A stretch of DNA of 64,000 nt from Tubulanus polymorphus (lineage: Eukaryota; Nemertea; Palaeonemertea; Tubulaniformes; Tubulanidae), in the NCBI RefSeq assembly GCF_964204645.1, contig NC_134025.1, positions 20,738,001 to 20,802,000 on the forward strand, written 5' to 3'. Position numbers and translations under genes: made by a program. Shown in pieces: positions 18,791 through 31,269 of this stretch. Every line of letters begins with the position of its first letter. Within the stretch, counting starts at the first letter, position 1. The notes under the pieces were generated by a model, which saw nothing but the letters and a program-made list of their open reading frames with translations, ran no database searches and was not told the origin of the DNA.

Positions 18791-21700
18791 CCGACGAAAA
18801 CAAAAGCGCACCGGAAAAAATGAACTTATCCGTTTATAATCAAAAGAACTTAGAAGGACTTCGGTGTTTACTGGGCCGTAATTCATTCGTCAAAGAGTAG
18901 GCAGAAAATCGCCGTTTTATTTCTGTCGTCGGCGCTCATGTTTGTACGCGCTTGAGAAAAAACGGGCGTTATCTAAGCGGAAATATCGAACATTTCCTCC
19001 GTTACCATGGACTCGAATAAATCTCTTCTTAAGCCTACGTTTATATGAAAAGAGCCTCGTCTTTTTCGAATTCGACACTTCGCATTGGCTTAGCAGATTG
19101 TATTATACACGCTTAACATAATCGAAGAACAAATACCGCAAATGGTCTAAATGTGGACATGATCCCGCCACAAGCGATATTCTCCGGAGAACGCGCGCGT
19201 CACCGGTTTCAGCAGCGGCGTCCCCTAAACGACGCACGTGTTCGCGATAAAACTAAAACAAAGCTTGTCCCGAAGTGCAGCCAGAGAAACACGTGTGATG
19301 TTAGGAAACTTAGACTAAAATACTAAACACGATCTCTAATCTACCCGGTCCAAGATTGGATTGCAGCACGCGGGTTCTTAGTTGACTCTTGGAATTTCGA
19401 GCTCAAATTGCCGGTTGCCCAACTTCGAAACTTACATATTTGAAAAACGTGCGTATCATTCCCGGCCGCAAAAAAGAAATAATTTACATCTGAAAGCAAA
19501 TGCGGTCGTATCTAAGCCGTTTATGGAGTTTGGAGAGGTATCGACCAGAGGTTGAAAACCGCCGAGCGAAAATACTTAAGGTGTGAAAATTACCGCCGTA
19601 AAAGTGTTTGCATACAGGGAGAATCCATCTCATTTCCATCGATTTTCGGCTTAGGCAGGACAGGTGTTTCTGTTGAATTTGCCGAGGAGATGCGCCACTC
19701 ATAATGACAGTGATTATGAACGTTCCATCCATTCGCGGCGTATACACACAAAAAGGCACTCGCGGATAGTAAAGAAATAGTAACAATAAGACTAGAAAAA
19801 AAAGTTAGAAAAAAACTAGAACGATCTATTAACCATGATACGGTCATCTCGTATGTGATATTCCATCGTAGTTTTTTATTTCCCGAACCTCGAATCCTGA
19901 CAGCCAACGTTCACTTGTAATTGTAATTTGTAATTCATTGTAATGCAATCTCATAAAAAAACAATCGACAAATACAATACATAACAAGAATGATAATGAG
20001 AATACCAGGGACCAAAACTATCGCCGCCAATGTCAAATAACTGAGAATTGTATTTTGGTGAACTGATAAAGTCATACGTGAACGAAAACCAGCGACAAGG
20101 ATTTTTATTGATAATAAGTGCAGAACGTTTTGAATAAGAAAAAAGATCTTAGATGTTATAATTGAATAGAACTAAAAATCAATTAGGCAAGGAGATGGCA
20201 CTTAAAAGGATATCTAAAGGAAGGAACAGACAACCTATTACAAGAATATGAGTAATTACTTAATATGAGTAGCCAAAATCTTTCGAAATATAATCACTAT
20301 ATTGTCCTTGAAGTCAATTCATTTATATGTAATACGAGAGTTTAATTGACAAAGATCCACAATACAAATCTGCAAATCTACATGCCTATATCGACACATA
20401 CATTTCATTCCATTGATCCAAACACCCGTCATCTGAACTGGTTTCAAGATATCAAGTCGAAAATGTACCCGCATTCTCAATTGTATTCTTTCGATTTCTA
20501 GCAACGAACCTTAGAATCGGTAGAGTATAAGACTTGGTGGAATACCTTTTATTCGAAGCATTGCTATAGGATTTCAATAGCCCTACATAAATAAAACGGC
20601 TGTCTTGTTTTTTCAAGTATCGAAATATTTTTGCGAACCAATCTGCAGATAGTAATCACTGATTTGATAGATTTAGCAATCTAAAATCTCTGATATACCA
20701 GATGGCCTTATCATAAACCTGATTAAATTCCGAACATGTGACCATAAGAGCTCCGTTAGAAATGGGAGATGGGACACAAGATAGACCGGGAGCAACTTGT
20801 TTGTGCCTTTTATAACAATGGTGTCGGGGATGAATATCATTATCTATTTTGATGTAATTATTTAGTACGTGTCTAATCCCTCGCTGTGATCGGGATAATC
20901 CAGCTCCTTTCACATTGAAAAGAGTCTTATGCAACTCAGAAATGGATATGACTAAAAGATTTGTGTATTTACATCCGCTTTTAGTTTTCAAGTTTCGGTT
21001 ATCAGTAATACGTGTATCAGCGTTTTTTCATCTGTGTTTATTATAAAATTCATCATGCCCTTATTGTTGAATAGATTACCAGTAATTTACCTGAGTTCAA
21101 AGGAAATAAAATGAAATGATGAAATATGAAAGCTGGACTTATGAAAGGTATTTGGGGAGCTTCTGCACTCAAGGAAAGATGATAAAACCGGTCACGCTGC
21201 TATTCTTAAAATATACTGTGGAACCGAACAGGTTTTGCTGGATACATTTTTCATACTCATCTGAACTGGCATAATTTATCATAAACCGCGTTACTTACTG
21301 TTACGTGCGCCTGATGTCGCTTATGTTAATGCAATGCTCGAGAAAGCCAGACTAATGATTAGATACGTAGTGTCGCTTGCAGCAACATTATTAAACAAAC
21401 CTAGAATTACGTATTTTCAACGACGCTAACCACGCGCATCATCAAAGAGCGTGTACCGCCTGTTATTGTTATAACCGCAACATCGTTTTATGGTTTCATA
21501 CGCGTCGCCATCCTTTATCCATGAACTATAGTCCTATTTCTAGATGCGACATTATTGCCCAGTTCAGTGTTCTATCCAATTATACCGGTAATCTATGAAT
21601 CTAAACTCTTATTTCTCACGAATGTTTTTTTTTACCGTTTATGAATTGTTTATTATTTCATATATTTAGCGTCGTTTGTCAAATTACTTCATACTGCATT

Positions 21701-22831
21701 ACGTACGTTTCTGGATCATAATCGAAAGGTTAACCCTCAAGAAATTTTCAGTTTATCACACACTGGCTTTTGAACTTATCTAAATATATAGTTGAATTGT
21801 CCAAAATGTTGATTTTCCCTAAATCAGTTGGTAAGACCCTCAGATCTTGCCCCTGAATCCTACCATGTCGTCGCTGGCTGTGTATAAATTCGATTATCTC
21901 GACACGTTTCTCCCTAGACGAACTTCGGTTATCGGAATTAATTCGACTATTTCTGAACTAAGTGAAACCGAACGTCAGTTAGTCGAAACTATAGTCCGAA
22001 ATAGCCGACCACGGTATTGAGCGCGGATGCTGTAATTCGTACCGGTTCCGAGATGACCGGACACTTTGAAATGCGTTACGACCGACAACGCGTTCAGTTC
22101 CAACTACTAGTCGACTAACTACGAAAAAACCGTCGTTCGTCCTAGTTGTTTGTCGCACATCAGTGAATTGATGTGGGTAGCTACCCATACCCTTTTGCGA
22201 TCTCATTTGAAATTAGCTTCCTACACAGACTTGAACGGGAATTACTGACTATTTTCCGAGTTTTCTAACACTGTGTAGACAAATTTTATGAATGGATAGA
22301 TTCAGCAGTTCATTTTGAGTCTCTGCAAATCCATGTTTTGCAATGACGGTGACTCACTGGACCAAGAATTGAAAAAATGGAAAGAAAAACAAGTATTTCA
22401 TAGATAAAATAATGACATTTCGAAGTTTAATATATTCTGATATACATGCAGTGTCCCATACATTTCATCGCATTACAGCTCTTTATCTTTATATTTATAT
22501 TTTTCATATATTGTGAATGATATATGATAATTAGTTGTAATTAGGTCACCGATAAACTCGATAAAATCTAAGAGCTTCATTGGCAGATTAATTTCTATAT
22601 ATTACTATAGCTTGTTTTTTTAACGTTTGATAGATCATTGCGAAGTTTAATAAATAAGAGAGAAATTAAAAGAATAAAATTGTCGAAATCGATCGAAATC
22701 GATTAATATTATATGATTATAATGATTTATCACAAATGCGCGTACATGTATACCAACCAAGAGCGTTCACCATTGGGTTTTGGTTTACGCTCTATGCAGA
22801 TATGGATGACTCAAAAGAGAGAACGTATCGG

Positions 22832-22900
22832 CACCTGTGCAGGTGGTTTCTAGTTGGACAGGATTTCAGTTGAAACAGCGCTGTTAGCTGATCGATTTTA
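22832..22900. promoter_or_regulatory. E-box cluster 3' of the ASCL gene
   Basis: CACCTG (22832-22837) is immediately followed by GCAGGTG (22839-22845), the proneural E-box type bound by Achaete-scute/E-protein dimers. The stretch resembles the block at 25905-25965 (GCAGGTGG, a CAGTTT-like stretch, CTGTTAGCTGA versus CTAAGAGCAGCTGA). A regulatory role is inferred. Confidence 0.35.
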
Positions 22901-23117
22901 AGTAATTCTCCATAATAAGCGCTGCGCCTGCGTTTGGACAGACTTAGGCGGTCGGTGTTTGTTCAGTTGCTTAAACCTCTCTGAACGCTAACTCAATTTC
23001 TGTTCAAGCTCCATTTATTCCGACCCTTTCATGGCTCACGGCTAAGATATCGTCTGCACGACAGCGATATCTACGGATATCTACACAACACGACTGAAAA
23101 TCCAATTTACCAATTTT

Positions 23118-23275
23118 TACGCCATATACAACGAGAATCCCAGAATAATGATGAAAAATTGACGCCCGAAAATGTTTCCTTGAGCTGATAGTTTATTCGA
23201 CGTTTCGACTTCAGTCATCTTCAGGAATACTGAAGAATGGCAATTTTACATCTTTATTGTGGAATTCTCGTTATA
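23118..23275 (-). mobile_element. Penelope-like terminal element
   Basis: On the minus strand: CTGAAGAT, a short GAC..GTC stem, GAAACGTCGAATAAAC, then the shared GGGCGTCAATTTTTCATC segment and a GGGATTCTCGT terminus. On the plus strand the two ends are inverted (CGAGAATCCCAG near 23132; GGAATTCTCG near 23260). Confidence 0.7.
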
Positions 23276-24206
23276 TTGCGGATAAAGTGTCTTCTAAAAC
23301 GTGATTTATGACATATACGCGCATAACTTATATATTTCACCATAAATCACGTTCTTTTGATATGTATTCGAAATGAATATAAAAATTCTAATCGGGGCCC
23401 CTGTATAGCAATTGATGTTCACAGTACGTTTTTTGTTTTCTTATTTCGCTCGACAATAGTGTCTCGATTAATGATATTGAATTAAGCAATGGGTCCAATT
23501 GAAAATATTCGCTTTATAATCACGGTGAAATTGCGTTGTACGTTCGAAATGTTTAATTTGTTGTCAAATTAAACAATATTCAACAAGCGCTCGTTGAATA
23601 ATCGAGCGCGCGCTAAGTCACCATGCACCTGCACAACTTGTTCAAACACACAGTCACAATGTTGCAACAAACTCGACGTAATTAAGTATATAGTACTTGT
23701 TGCGCATTGTCCACGCAAGATAATTAAGAGAAATTTAGGTTAGAAATTTCCCAACCCGATCAATTGTCCCCGGAAAAATCGCGTATTTTATCTTCACGCG
23801 CGCGGAATCCCCGACATAGTCATTGTGCGTCGGCCGCGTCGTAATTAACATATCGGGATATAACGTCAGACGTCCCGCTATACTCGACACAAAAACCAAA
23901 ACGATCGGTACCCCCTGAGCGCGAATATTTCACCATCGACGTGCGTCTATATTGTTTATCGTATTGGTCATCGAACAATTCCTCCGACGGCTGGAATAGA
24001 CAGTTATCCGCGGGATGTTCAGTTAATTGCCACGGCGACAACTTTCGTTACACACCGCGGTCTTTCCAAAATTAATCTTCATTATGTACAAAATCGTTTA
24101 TGTGTACTGTATAAATAAATGCTCTATTGGTTCCCTTTTGCAGTACGATGGCAACAGGCATGTGACTAGAAAAATAGAATTTCATAATTTCAGATGATGT
24201 AACGGT

Positions 24207-24728
24207 CTATTTGTTTTCTTCTCCTTTTTGTCGCAATGCCTTTCTCTTCGGCCTGTTTTCCCCGTCGTTCACCGTGTCCAGTGGTCTTTTCTTCGAAGGT
24301 TTATCCGCCAGCAAGGTTTGCATGTGTTTAATGTATTTGATAGCCGCTCGGAGAGTCTCGACCTTGCTGATTCGTTTGTCTTTATTGTCGAGCGGAATGT
24401 GCTCTCTAAGACGGGCGTAGCCTTCGTTCACGCAACGGACCCGTTCACGTTCGCGCTCGTTGCGTTTACGAATAAACGCCGGTTCGACACCGTAGTCGTA
24501 GCTGCCGAACGGATGCGGAAGAGGAATTTGACAATACGGGGAAAACGGGTCACCGGCTGGCTCCATTTTCATTTGATGCGGGGCGAATCTAAACGGCGGC
24601 CCTTGAGGGTAGTACGGCGCGGGGACGATGTTCGGATCGTTTGGCTCCGACGGAATTCCCAAATCTTCACACGTAGGTGACGTGATTCTGTTGTGCAAGT
24701 CAATTCCAGTTAAATGATCGTATTCCAT
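24207..24728 (-). CDS. Achaete-scute family bHLH transcription factor, ASCL3/4-like
   Basis: Single coding exon, 173 aa. Residues 86-140 are a complete bHLH domain: basic region RKRNERERERVRCVNEGY, helix 1 ending ARLREHIP, a short loop DNKDKR, and helix 2 ISKVETLRAAIKYIKHMQ. The preceding VEPAFIRKRNERER and the KRISKVETLRAAIKYI stretch match vertebrate ASCL3/ASCL4 better than ASCL1, as does the short N-terminus rich in P and Y. Such proteins are nuclear, dimerise with E-proteins and bind CANNTG. The C-terminus is basic and lacks the SPTxS tail of ASCL1-type proteins. The minus strand has a long T run and GTTTAG just before the ATG, a good splice acceptor, so a non-coding first exon is likely upstream. 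No AATAAA was found close 3'. Confidence 0.92.
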   Translation of the reverse strand: MEYDHLTGIDLHNRITSPTCEDLGIPSEPNDPNIVPAPYYPQGPPFRFAPHQMKMEPAGDPFSPYCQIPLPHPFGSYDYGVEPAFIRKRNERERERVRCVNEGYARLREHIPLDNKDKRISKVETLRAAIKYIKHMQTLLADKPSKKRPLDTVNDGENRPKRKALRQKGEENK

Positions 24729-25267
24729 TTTCTAAACAAAAAAAAAAAAACAAAATGATAAGTTATCGTCTGGAAGAAAGTCACACATTATTGAAACTCA
24801 TTATTCAGTATATATTACGAGTTTATTCCGCCGGGAACCTTCGATCAATTTGACTGGAAATACGTTTTAGATTTTCTAAAATACATCTAGTGGTGGGTCC
24901 ACGATTCCTCTGTTTTTAGGAACGCAAATACACGTAACCAAAACAGTACGGCGGTTTTTTTCTACTTTCAAGAATATATCAGACATCCTGAAATCGTGCT
25001 TTAGTCAAACTTTTCAATGGGGTGGACTCCAGACCACTAAAACGTTTGCTTATTTACTACATGATCTCTCCTGCCTCATATTTATCACCGTAATTTGTAC
25101 AGGTTTACGTCATTATCTGCGCCGGGTATCACGAGTCTTCTATTGCTTCCGTCGGAATTTTTGGTGTCAATATAGCAATAAATATATGACACTAAAAGAA
25201 TAACGATTAAAAGATTATCTGTCGGTGAGATCCATAGACACAGACACTCTTTGATTTCAGTAAAGTG

Positions 25268-25428
25268 AAAACCCACAATAAAATGAGAAAAAAACTATAA
25301 GAGAATCCTAATGTTTTGACTCAATTCTATGATTAAGAATACTAAAGGTTTTAAAAATGGTTCATAGAATTGAGTCGCAACATCAGATTCTCTTATATTT
25401 TTTTTCATTTTATTGTGGGTTTTTCGCT
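25268..25428. mobile_element. Palindromic element with AACCCACAATAAAA ends
   Basis: Arms of about 70 bp: AACCCACAATAAAATGAGAA at the left and its complement TTCATTTTATTGTGGGTT at the right. The inner arm carries the GACTCAATTCTATGA stem segment shared with the Penelope-like family. The CGAAACG core is mutated to CGCAACA on the plus strand. Confidence 0.75.
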
Positions 25429-25909
25429 TAAATCATCTATTCTTTTAGATTCCCCTAATCCATTGATAGCCATGACAGGTATATTAGGTTCTGCAAAAGT
25501 GGATAGCACAAAATATCTTACGATTTGCTTTTAGTATTTCAGCCGTTGTAGATAATCATCGTATTTAAAAGAAAAGCTTGACGGTTGTCCAGATGTTTGT
25601 TGATGATTTATGATAGAGGGTATGAAATAAACGCTCGATTAATAAAAGTAAATTGTTTTCAAACGATTTTCATTTACGTTGTCGATCGAGATTGAAGTAA
25701 TAATAATCCAAATTCTGAATTTACGTGGATATCAAAATCCATACAAAACAAAAGACGGTTTTCGAAGCAACGGTATATACTCTCATTTTAACGTCTGGAC
25801 GTTTTTCTGATATTTCGCATATTGTGTTTTTCATTTCTACGGCCGGTCAACTAGTAGCAAACACATATATATATACGGCCACATGCCCGAGATAAGATCA
25901 CTTGTCGAT

Positions 25910-25961
25910 GCAGGTGGGTGGAGCAGTTTCCAGTTTAGAACAATACCGCTAAGAGCAGCTG
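25910..25961. promoter_or_regulatory. Proneural E-boxes upstream of the ASCL gene
   Basis: GCAGGTG (25910-25916) and GCAGCTG (25955-25961) lie about 1.2 kb upstream of the ASCL start, with GATAAG at 25891. Both heptamers fit the GCAGSTG consensus of Achaete-scute proteins, which suggests autoregulation; this is inference. Confidence 0.35.
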
Positions 25962-27738
25962 AAAAACTGGTTACTAAATCAATATAGCAATATTTAATCA
26001 GCTACAGGTCTCATAATTGATCTCTGTACATTGTGTTTTATATTATATATATATAAAGGAAATCATACGCGAAAATGAATGGTTCGTGTATATTGTGATG
26101 ATGTTATAGCCGACTCGGTTGAGTCGAAATCTTTTTTACGGCGACGAAAAGAAAAACAGCTTCCCATTATGTTATTTACTGTGTTGAAAAAAGCATTCAT
26201 TCGGGGAAGAAATCGTAGAAAATATGAAACTCTTTCACGGCCGTTTTTGAAACCACTTCAAAACGTAGTCGCGTTGACCGGTGTTCTATACAAGAACAAA
26301 CGGATAGAATAATTGGGGTAGATGCGAGACTGAACGAAGCCACCCGGGGCACGCAGTCGGGGGCCAAACACACGGGTTTGCTCTATGTGGCTTCAAGAGA
26401 CGCGTGGTAAACGGGCTCGCACCATCGGAGACCGGCCCCTTCACACGTGAAAGAAGAAAATTAACAATGTCGACCAGATTTAGCTTAGTGACAAAGCGAT
26501 TCGGAAATGTCATTAGCGAATTCTAATCGTCTTTTTGTAGAGTACGTAATTGCTACTTAAATGTTCAAGATGTAGCGTTGAAGACGTTCATTCAGAACAC
26601 TGCATGCCCAGCCGGCTATCCTATTCAAACTTTACGCCCAGTTTAGTCGAGTTAATGGTGCCATATTGTTGACACGCAGTCGGCCATTATGGCACGTTCG
26701 AAGTGAAATCTATGCCTCATTCTAATATAGCCTAACAGCCGAAGATGCTCTTTTCCGAATCGTCGGCGGTGCTGTCCTCTGAATGGAATATTCACGGAAT
26801 AAAATGTGTTAAAGGAACTGTCACACATTGACAATTTAAATAAATTGCAAGCGGGGCGAAATTTTCAAAAATTTCCATATGCTACTTTATTTGCTTATTT
26901 CTAGGAGTTTCTTAATCAGTGATCATTCAACAAATTCAATCTTATTAATACAGAAATATGAATTATCAAATATGTATATACAAAGCCCATGCTGGTGAGG
27001 TTTTCTTTGGTTCGAGCTTTGAGTAGTCATTTGACTCAAGTAACATTTCAAATAATTACTCCAAGGTGCGAGCCACTCTCTTTTGACCAGACGTCCGTTA
27101 ATTCTGGTTTCAAGTTATATAGAGATAACGGATGGATGCCGTACGTTTTGTTCACATGCGTCATATTGAACATTAAATGACAGTCAAAACTGTGACCAAT
27201 ACTGGCGCTTGGCGTCCAAGATGACGACGCCGTGACGAGGGACGGGTAACCTACGATAACGTATGAAAAATGTTCCAAAAGTCCTTCCAAGCATTCTGAG
27301 CAAGACCAGTAAAGCATGGTCTTAATTCCTGCTCGGAGTAATCAGACTGATTACTCCAAGGTTCCTGTGCGCGAGATAACTTAGAATTCGGTGGGCCTAA
27401 AATCTCATACAGTTCCACATATCAAAGTAATGTTTTTTAAACTGTTGTTGCTTTTTAAACTTGTAGTTCAAACTGCTTTAATTATGAAAATGTGTCTTTA
27501 TCAATTGATTTATTTCATTAATCTCTGTCGAGCACGGATTAGAATTTACAGTAATTCCTACGATTGCAACTCGTTTTAACTGTCCGTAATCCATCATCGT
27601 CAACGCTGACAACAAACATTACTCCCTCAATTATCAAAACGCCGAACTATTAATGCACCGAAGGAAATAAAGTGTCCCATTGTAACACTGTCACGGATGT
27701 TTCTATAACCTTTTCAGATCTTGAAGAAGTGGACTTAC

Positions 27739-27948
27739 CGAGGGCCCAGTCGAAATCGAATATTTCATCGCAAACAGAAAGACCACGACTGAGCATTTCA
27801 CCTGCACGATATTCGGTTACGTGACAAAAAAACAATTCGTTCCCGCCGGGTCTGGAAGCCGACAAAGTGTACGGCGAGGCGCACGTGTGAGTGACGACGA
27901 ATTTTTTTGTTTTTCGTTTATTGTCGTAGAGTTTCGATGACCACACAC
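27739..27948 (-). CDS. Possible internal exon with PDZ-like pattern
   Basis: The minus-strand frame from an acceptor CGTAACAG (ending at 27949) to a strong donor GTAAGT (27738 downward) is open for 70 codons and is GC-richer than its surroundings. The pattern ELFFCHVTEYRAGEML, followed by GLSVCDEIFDF, is reminiscent of the beta-C to alpha-B part of a PDZ domain (V.p.gpA...GL.vGDeIl.vN), although the usual carboxylate-binding GLGF loop is not evident. No partner exons were identified, so the gene it belongs to is unknown. It could also be a chance ORF. Confidence 0.35.
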
Positions 27949-27949
27949 T

Positions 27950-28168
27950 GTTACGCGTCGACACAAAAATGAAATTGAACAAGACCGGCGATTAAATATT
28001 AAGAAAATGAGGATGAATTTATCGAATATTATTTGATTTCCTATTGTGTACCGTTAAACAATCGCGTCGCGTTCTGTTTGCCGCTATTCGCGGCGAAGGC
28101 GAAAAAAATCGTTCTAATGACGAAAGGAACGGTCGCCGTTCGCCGTTCTCTCATTGAAATTTATAGTT
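27950..28168. other. Short spacer, nothing recognised
   Basis: No feature seen. Confidence 0.3.
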
Positions 28169-28303
28169 CAGGGTCCGGTTTCATGAAAAAGTTTAAGCTT
28201 AAATCAGTTAAGTTTGAATTATTGTCCTCATTGAAAACATGAAGTAACCAATGGCGATTACACTAAAAAATTGAGTTAAACTTTTTCGTGAAACTGGATC
28301 CTG
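28169..28303. mobile_element. 135-bp MITE with CAGGGTCCGGTTTCA ends
   Basis: The left arm CAGGGTCCGGTTTCATGAAA (28169) and right arm TTTCGTGAAACTGGATCCTG (ending 28303) are inverted over about 30 bp, continuing through AAAAGTTTAA. No coding capacity. Confidence 0.75.
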
Positions 28304-30434
28304 GCCAATCATTCGCTCAAATATTTTTGGGAAAAAAAGAAAAATATATTTCCTACGGTAACTAATTTTACCGGTCATTCGTCGATTAGAGCCCAAGAAA
28401 ATCCACAAGAGAGCGCGCACGATTCAATGGTGATTTGTCAATTTCTCATTTTCGATTAATCATATATATTATCAGCTTTGTAAGCGTAGTATCTTAAAAC
28501 ATTGCATTTCCAATTACCGAGCATAGAGGATCATCCACCTTGGTCTATAGAAACTTTTCCTTCGATCCTGAATTCAACATAGTGGATAAAGTAAAATTTG
28601 AATTTCTCAGAATACTATGGAGAGCATTGAATTTCATATTACGGGAATTCAAGTACAATAATGTTACTGTAATATTTGAATACAACACTAATTAAACATA
28701 AAATTTATCTACTTAATCCGATAATTTCTGAGCTAATTTAGATCTATATCTTTGCTTATTTTTTCGATTTAGTTAAGGTGAACTTAAGTTATTTCTTCAA
28801 AGCTTCATTTGTTTAAGTAATGAATTTCAACATTACTTAAAATGTTTCACTCAGCAACGCTGTTCAGTGTCGTAGGGAAAATTTGAAAATTATAGTAGAT
28901 TAATAGGCATTTAGATGTCAAACTGAATTTCAATTTGCGAATTAATTTACAATAGAATGAAATTTTACGAATATGTAACATAACAAAAATAAAATGGTAA
29001 ATAGTAATGGATACTTTGATAACGTTAACGATGATTTTTTTTTACCTTTTAAAGGAGCCCACTCATATTCGCAATAAAATGGAAAAAATACTTGCCCTAA
29101 AAATGCCTTAAACCAATAACCCTTAAATATATTATGGAATAATGGTTATGATTCTACGATGGTCTATTGATGGTGGGCTTCTCCGAATACCAAATAGAAA
29201 AATCTATATTGATCGAAATTTTGCAATCTAATTGCGGATCATTCCGCCAATGCATGTTCTATTAGAATTGAGAAAGAACGTACAAAAACAGAAAAGTTTC
29301 ATTCGAACTAATCTAAAATCTAATAGATGCTGATCAGGCTGAGGTTTCCAAAATACAATTTCAATCTGAATTTCAAAGTTGACACAGAAAGTACTGAGTT
29401 TCTATACGGAAAACAGGAAAATCATATCAAATGATACCAATACCAACTACTACCAACTTTTTCAGTTACATAATTCAGGATATCACTCTGGTCGAATTTC
29501 GGATGTCAGACACGGACTTGAAAGGAATGAAAACCTGGAAATCTTCGAAAATTCATAAAATAAAAATCCCTCTTACCTTATTATTTATTGAATAGGATTC
29601 GACGAAAAAATTCCGTCAACGGTACTTTTTGCTCAGTGTCTCCGGGAATCTGGAAGATGGTGATCGAAAATGATTCCTGACAACGCGCGCGAGTCGTTAA
29701 ATACCGACACGACATAATACGGGCGTGGGATCACGTGACTCGAATGAGCCATAATTGTCTAGTCTCTTGTTTTCCGTTTACTCTACGACACGAGGGCGTG
29801 GCTTAGAGCGGCGAGACGACAATAATTGGCACGTGGCGAACGCGTATCGGGGGTTTGATTATATTTCAATAAGAGAGGTGTGCTTATTTGAATTTCTTTA
29901 TATACACGTATTATGACATGTTTCTGCGGCATGTTTGACGCTGGGAGAGTGAAAAGATGGTGCGGGCTATGTCTGTATCCAAAAACTGATAATTATACGC
30001 ACTGAAGTGTCCCCCACTTTCCAATCACTCCATCGCACGTGTGGCGTGTATAGAAAAAACCCCAATCTCGGGCCAGATTGACAGGGTTCTCAATTTGAGG
30101 TGCGGGTCCGGACAAATGAATTGCCGAATGTAGATACAGAATTTACCGTGATTTAAAAATTCGTCGTTTGCTTTTACGCATAGTAACGAAGCAGCAAAAA
30201 TTGAATTCTCTTTATTAATTTCTTTTTTTTCATAATTTTGAAAAAAAAAGATTTCATTTTCAACAGACACGGCTAAGTAAACTCATTAAACTCAGTATCG
30301 TTCTGGCGATCGAAATTGTTTTCCCCCAGTTAACATGTCTGTTTCCAGCCAACCTGTTTTTAAGGAAGAAATTGGCTGTAGTTGTAATCTTTATTAGTGA
30401 AGTACATTCTGCCCCAAAGAGGTCTGTGGATATC
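28304..30434. other. Spacer with a CpG-rich patch
   Basis: AT-rich and without recognised genes, except for a CpG-rich patch at about 29640-29860 (annotated separately). A minus-strand ORF at 30025-30270 shows no recognisable domain. Confidence 0.35.
29721..29801. promoter_or_regulatory. Candidate promoter: two GC boxes and a TCACGTGA palindrome
   Basis: GGGCGTGGG (29721-29729), TCACGTGA (29731-29738) and a second GGGCGTGG (29794-29801) lie in a CpG-rich island within AT-rich sequence. These are Sp/KLF-type and bHLH-Zip-type sites. No transcript start or gene is attached, so this is only a candidate. Confidence 0.3.
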
Positions 30435-30780
30435 CAGGGGCGGATACAGGGGTCGCACCTGCGGCACGTGTGATCCCTTAGAATTAGTCAAGTGTCATTT
30501 TCAAAAAAATATATAGATGAATATTAGTAATGAATTGAAATACAAAAAACCTAAATTCTAATCTCTTAATAACTGTGGAATATACAAAATACCGTGTAAA
30601 GTTTGTGCTCAAGTCTATATAGCAGAAACAGATCGTAATCTCAGCCAACGTTTGAAAGAACATGACTATTAGGTTACAGTCGAAACGTCGAATAAAACAA
30701 TTATTAGCTCAAAGGACTTCATCTTTCTCGTCTTATTCTTATTCTCTAGATATCGTCACACTGCACGGACATAGTGTTTC
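30435..30780 (+). mobile_element. Penelope-like element remnant, with an adjacent hAT-like terminus
   Basis: Begins with a CAGGGGCGGATACAGGGG terminus (30435), which belongs to a different repeat family. From about 30560 there is a GIY-YIG coding remnant (next entry), followed without a gap by GACTATTAGGTTACAGTC, then GAAACGTCGAATAAA, a truncated spacer, and ATCGTCACACTGCACGGACA, the terminus seen in the other copies. The order of endonuclease end followed by the structured repeat links the non-coding family to Penelope-like elements. Confidence 0.65.
30571..30672 (+). pseudogene. GIY-YIG endonuclease fragment of a Penelope-like element
   Basis: 33 codons read CGIYKIPC, then VYIAETDRNLSQRLKEH before a stop. 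This is the conserved start of the GIY-YIG nuclease of Penelope-like retroelements (GIYKIPC..C..VYIGETGR.L..R..EH). YIG has become YIA, an in-frame TAA lies 12 bases upstream, and everything after the EH motif is missing. Non-functional. Confidence 0.75.
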
Positions 30781-31269
30781 ATCAATTGTTTCCAAAAACG
30801 TCTCGCTTAAAATGCCGTCCCGCTAACCACCCGCGAGGAGTCCGATGTTCGGACCGATGTCCACGTTGAAGGCGTTAAGGATCTTGTACTCGAAAAGCGC
30901 GCCAAAAATAATTTTAGAAATCCTAGAGGACATAATTAATTTTTTGAAAAATCACGTTCATATCGCTGGAAATGCTCCGCAGGGCACGACTCAATTGTCA
31001 AATATTCTTGAATGGGCCCGCTCAAGTAAATTGCTCGAAATCCTATGGAATCCTATTTTAAGCGCACGTTTATATAGAAAAAAAAAACTAGAAAAGGGCA
31101 CAATAATTGCCAAAATTACACTTAAGTAACAAATTATTATAAATAGGGAAAATAGTTTTAGGTACCGGTATTGATATTGATCAATTTCAATGATGATAGT
31201 TGTAGTAATAGTATTAGTAATGGTCATAGCAATTACAATTGAAATTTTAATGAAAACGTGAACAGATTA

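Larger units (their letters stand above)
16296..22830. other. Gene-poor spacer, 16.3-22.8 kb
   Basis: Apart from the small ORF at 17058-17174 and the element at 18649-18790, no gene was recognised. Near 17285 a sequence starting ACCCAGTTCCAAGG resembles the ACCCAGTTCC MITE family (compare 39444-39557). Relatively GC-rich patches occur at 19160-19290 and 21960-22200 without an interpretable frame. A minus-strand ORF at 20656-20991 has no recognised similarity and a non-ATG start. Confidence 0.4.
24729..27738. other. Upstream region of the ASCL gene and spacer
   Basis: Contains a palindromic Penelope-like element (25268-25428), E-boxes (25910-25961) and a TATATATATAAAGG stretch at 26045 ahead of a 77-codon plus-strand ORF (26079-26312), which has no recognised domain and may be chance. 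GATTACTCCAAGG occurs twice, about 300 bp apart (near 27055 and 27350). Confidence 0.35.

Noticed and set aside
24228-24680. 150-codon ORF antisense to the ASCL gene
   Set aside because: Shadow of a GC-rich coding exon. The minus-strand frame has a complete bHLH domain, while this one has no recognisable content.
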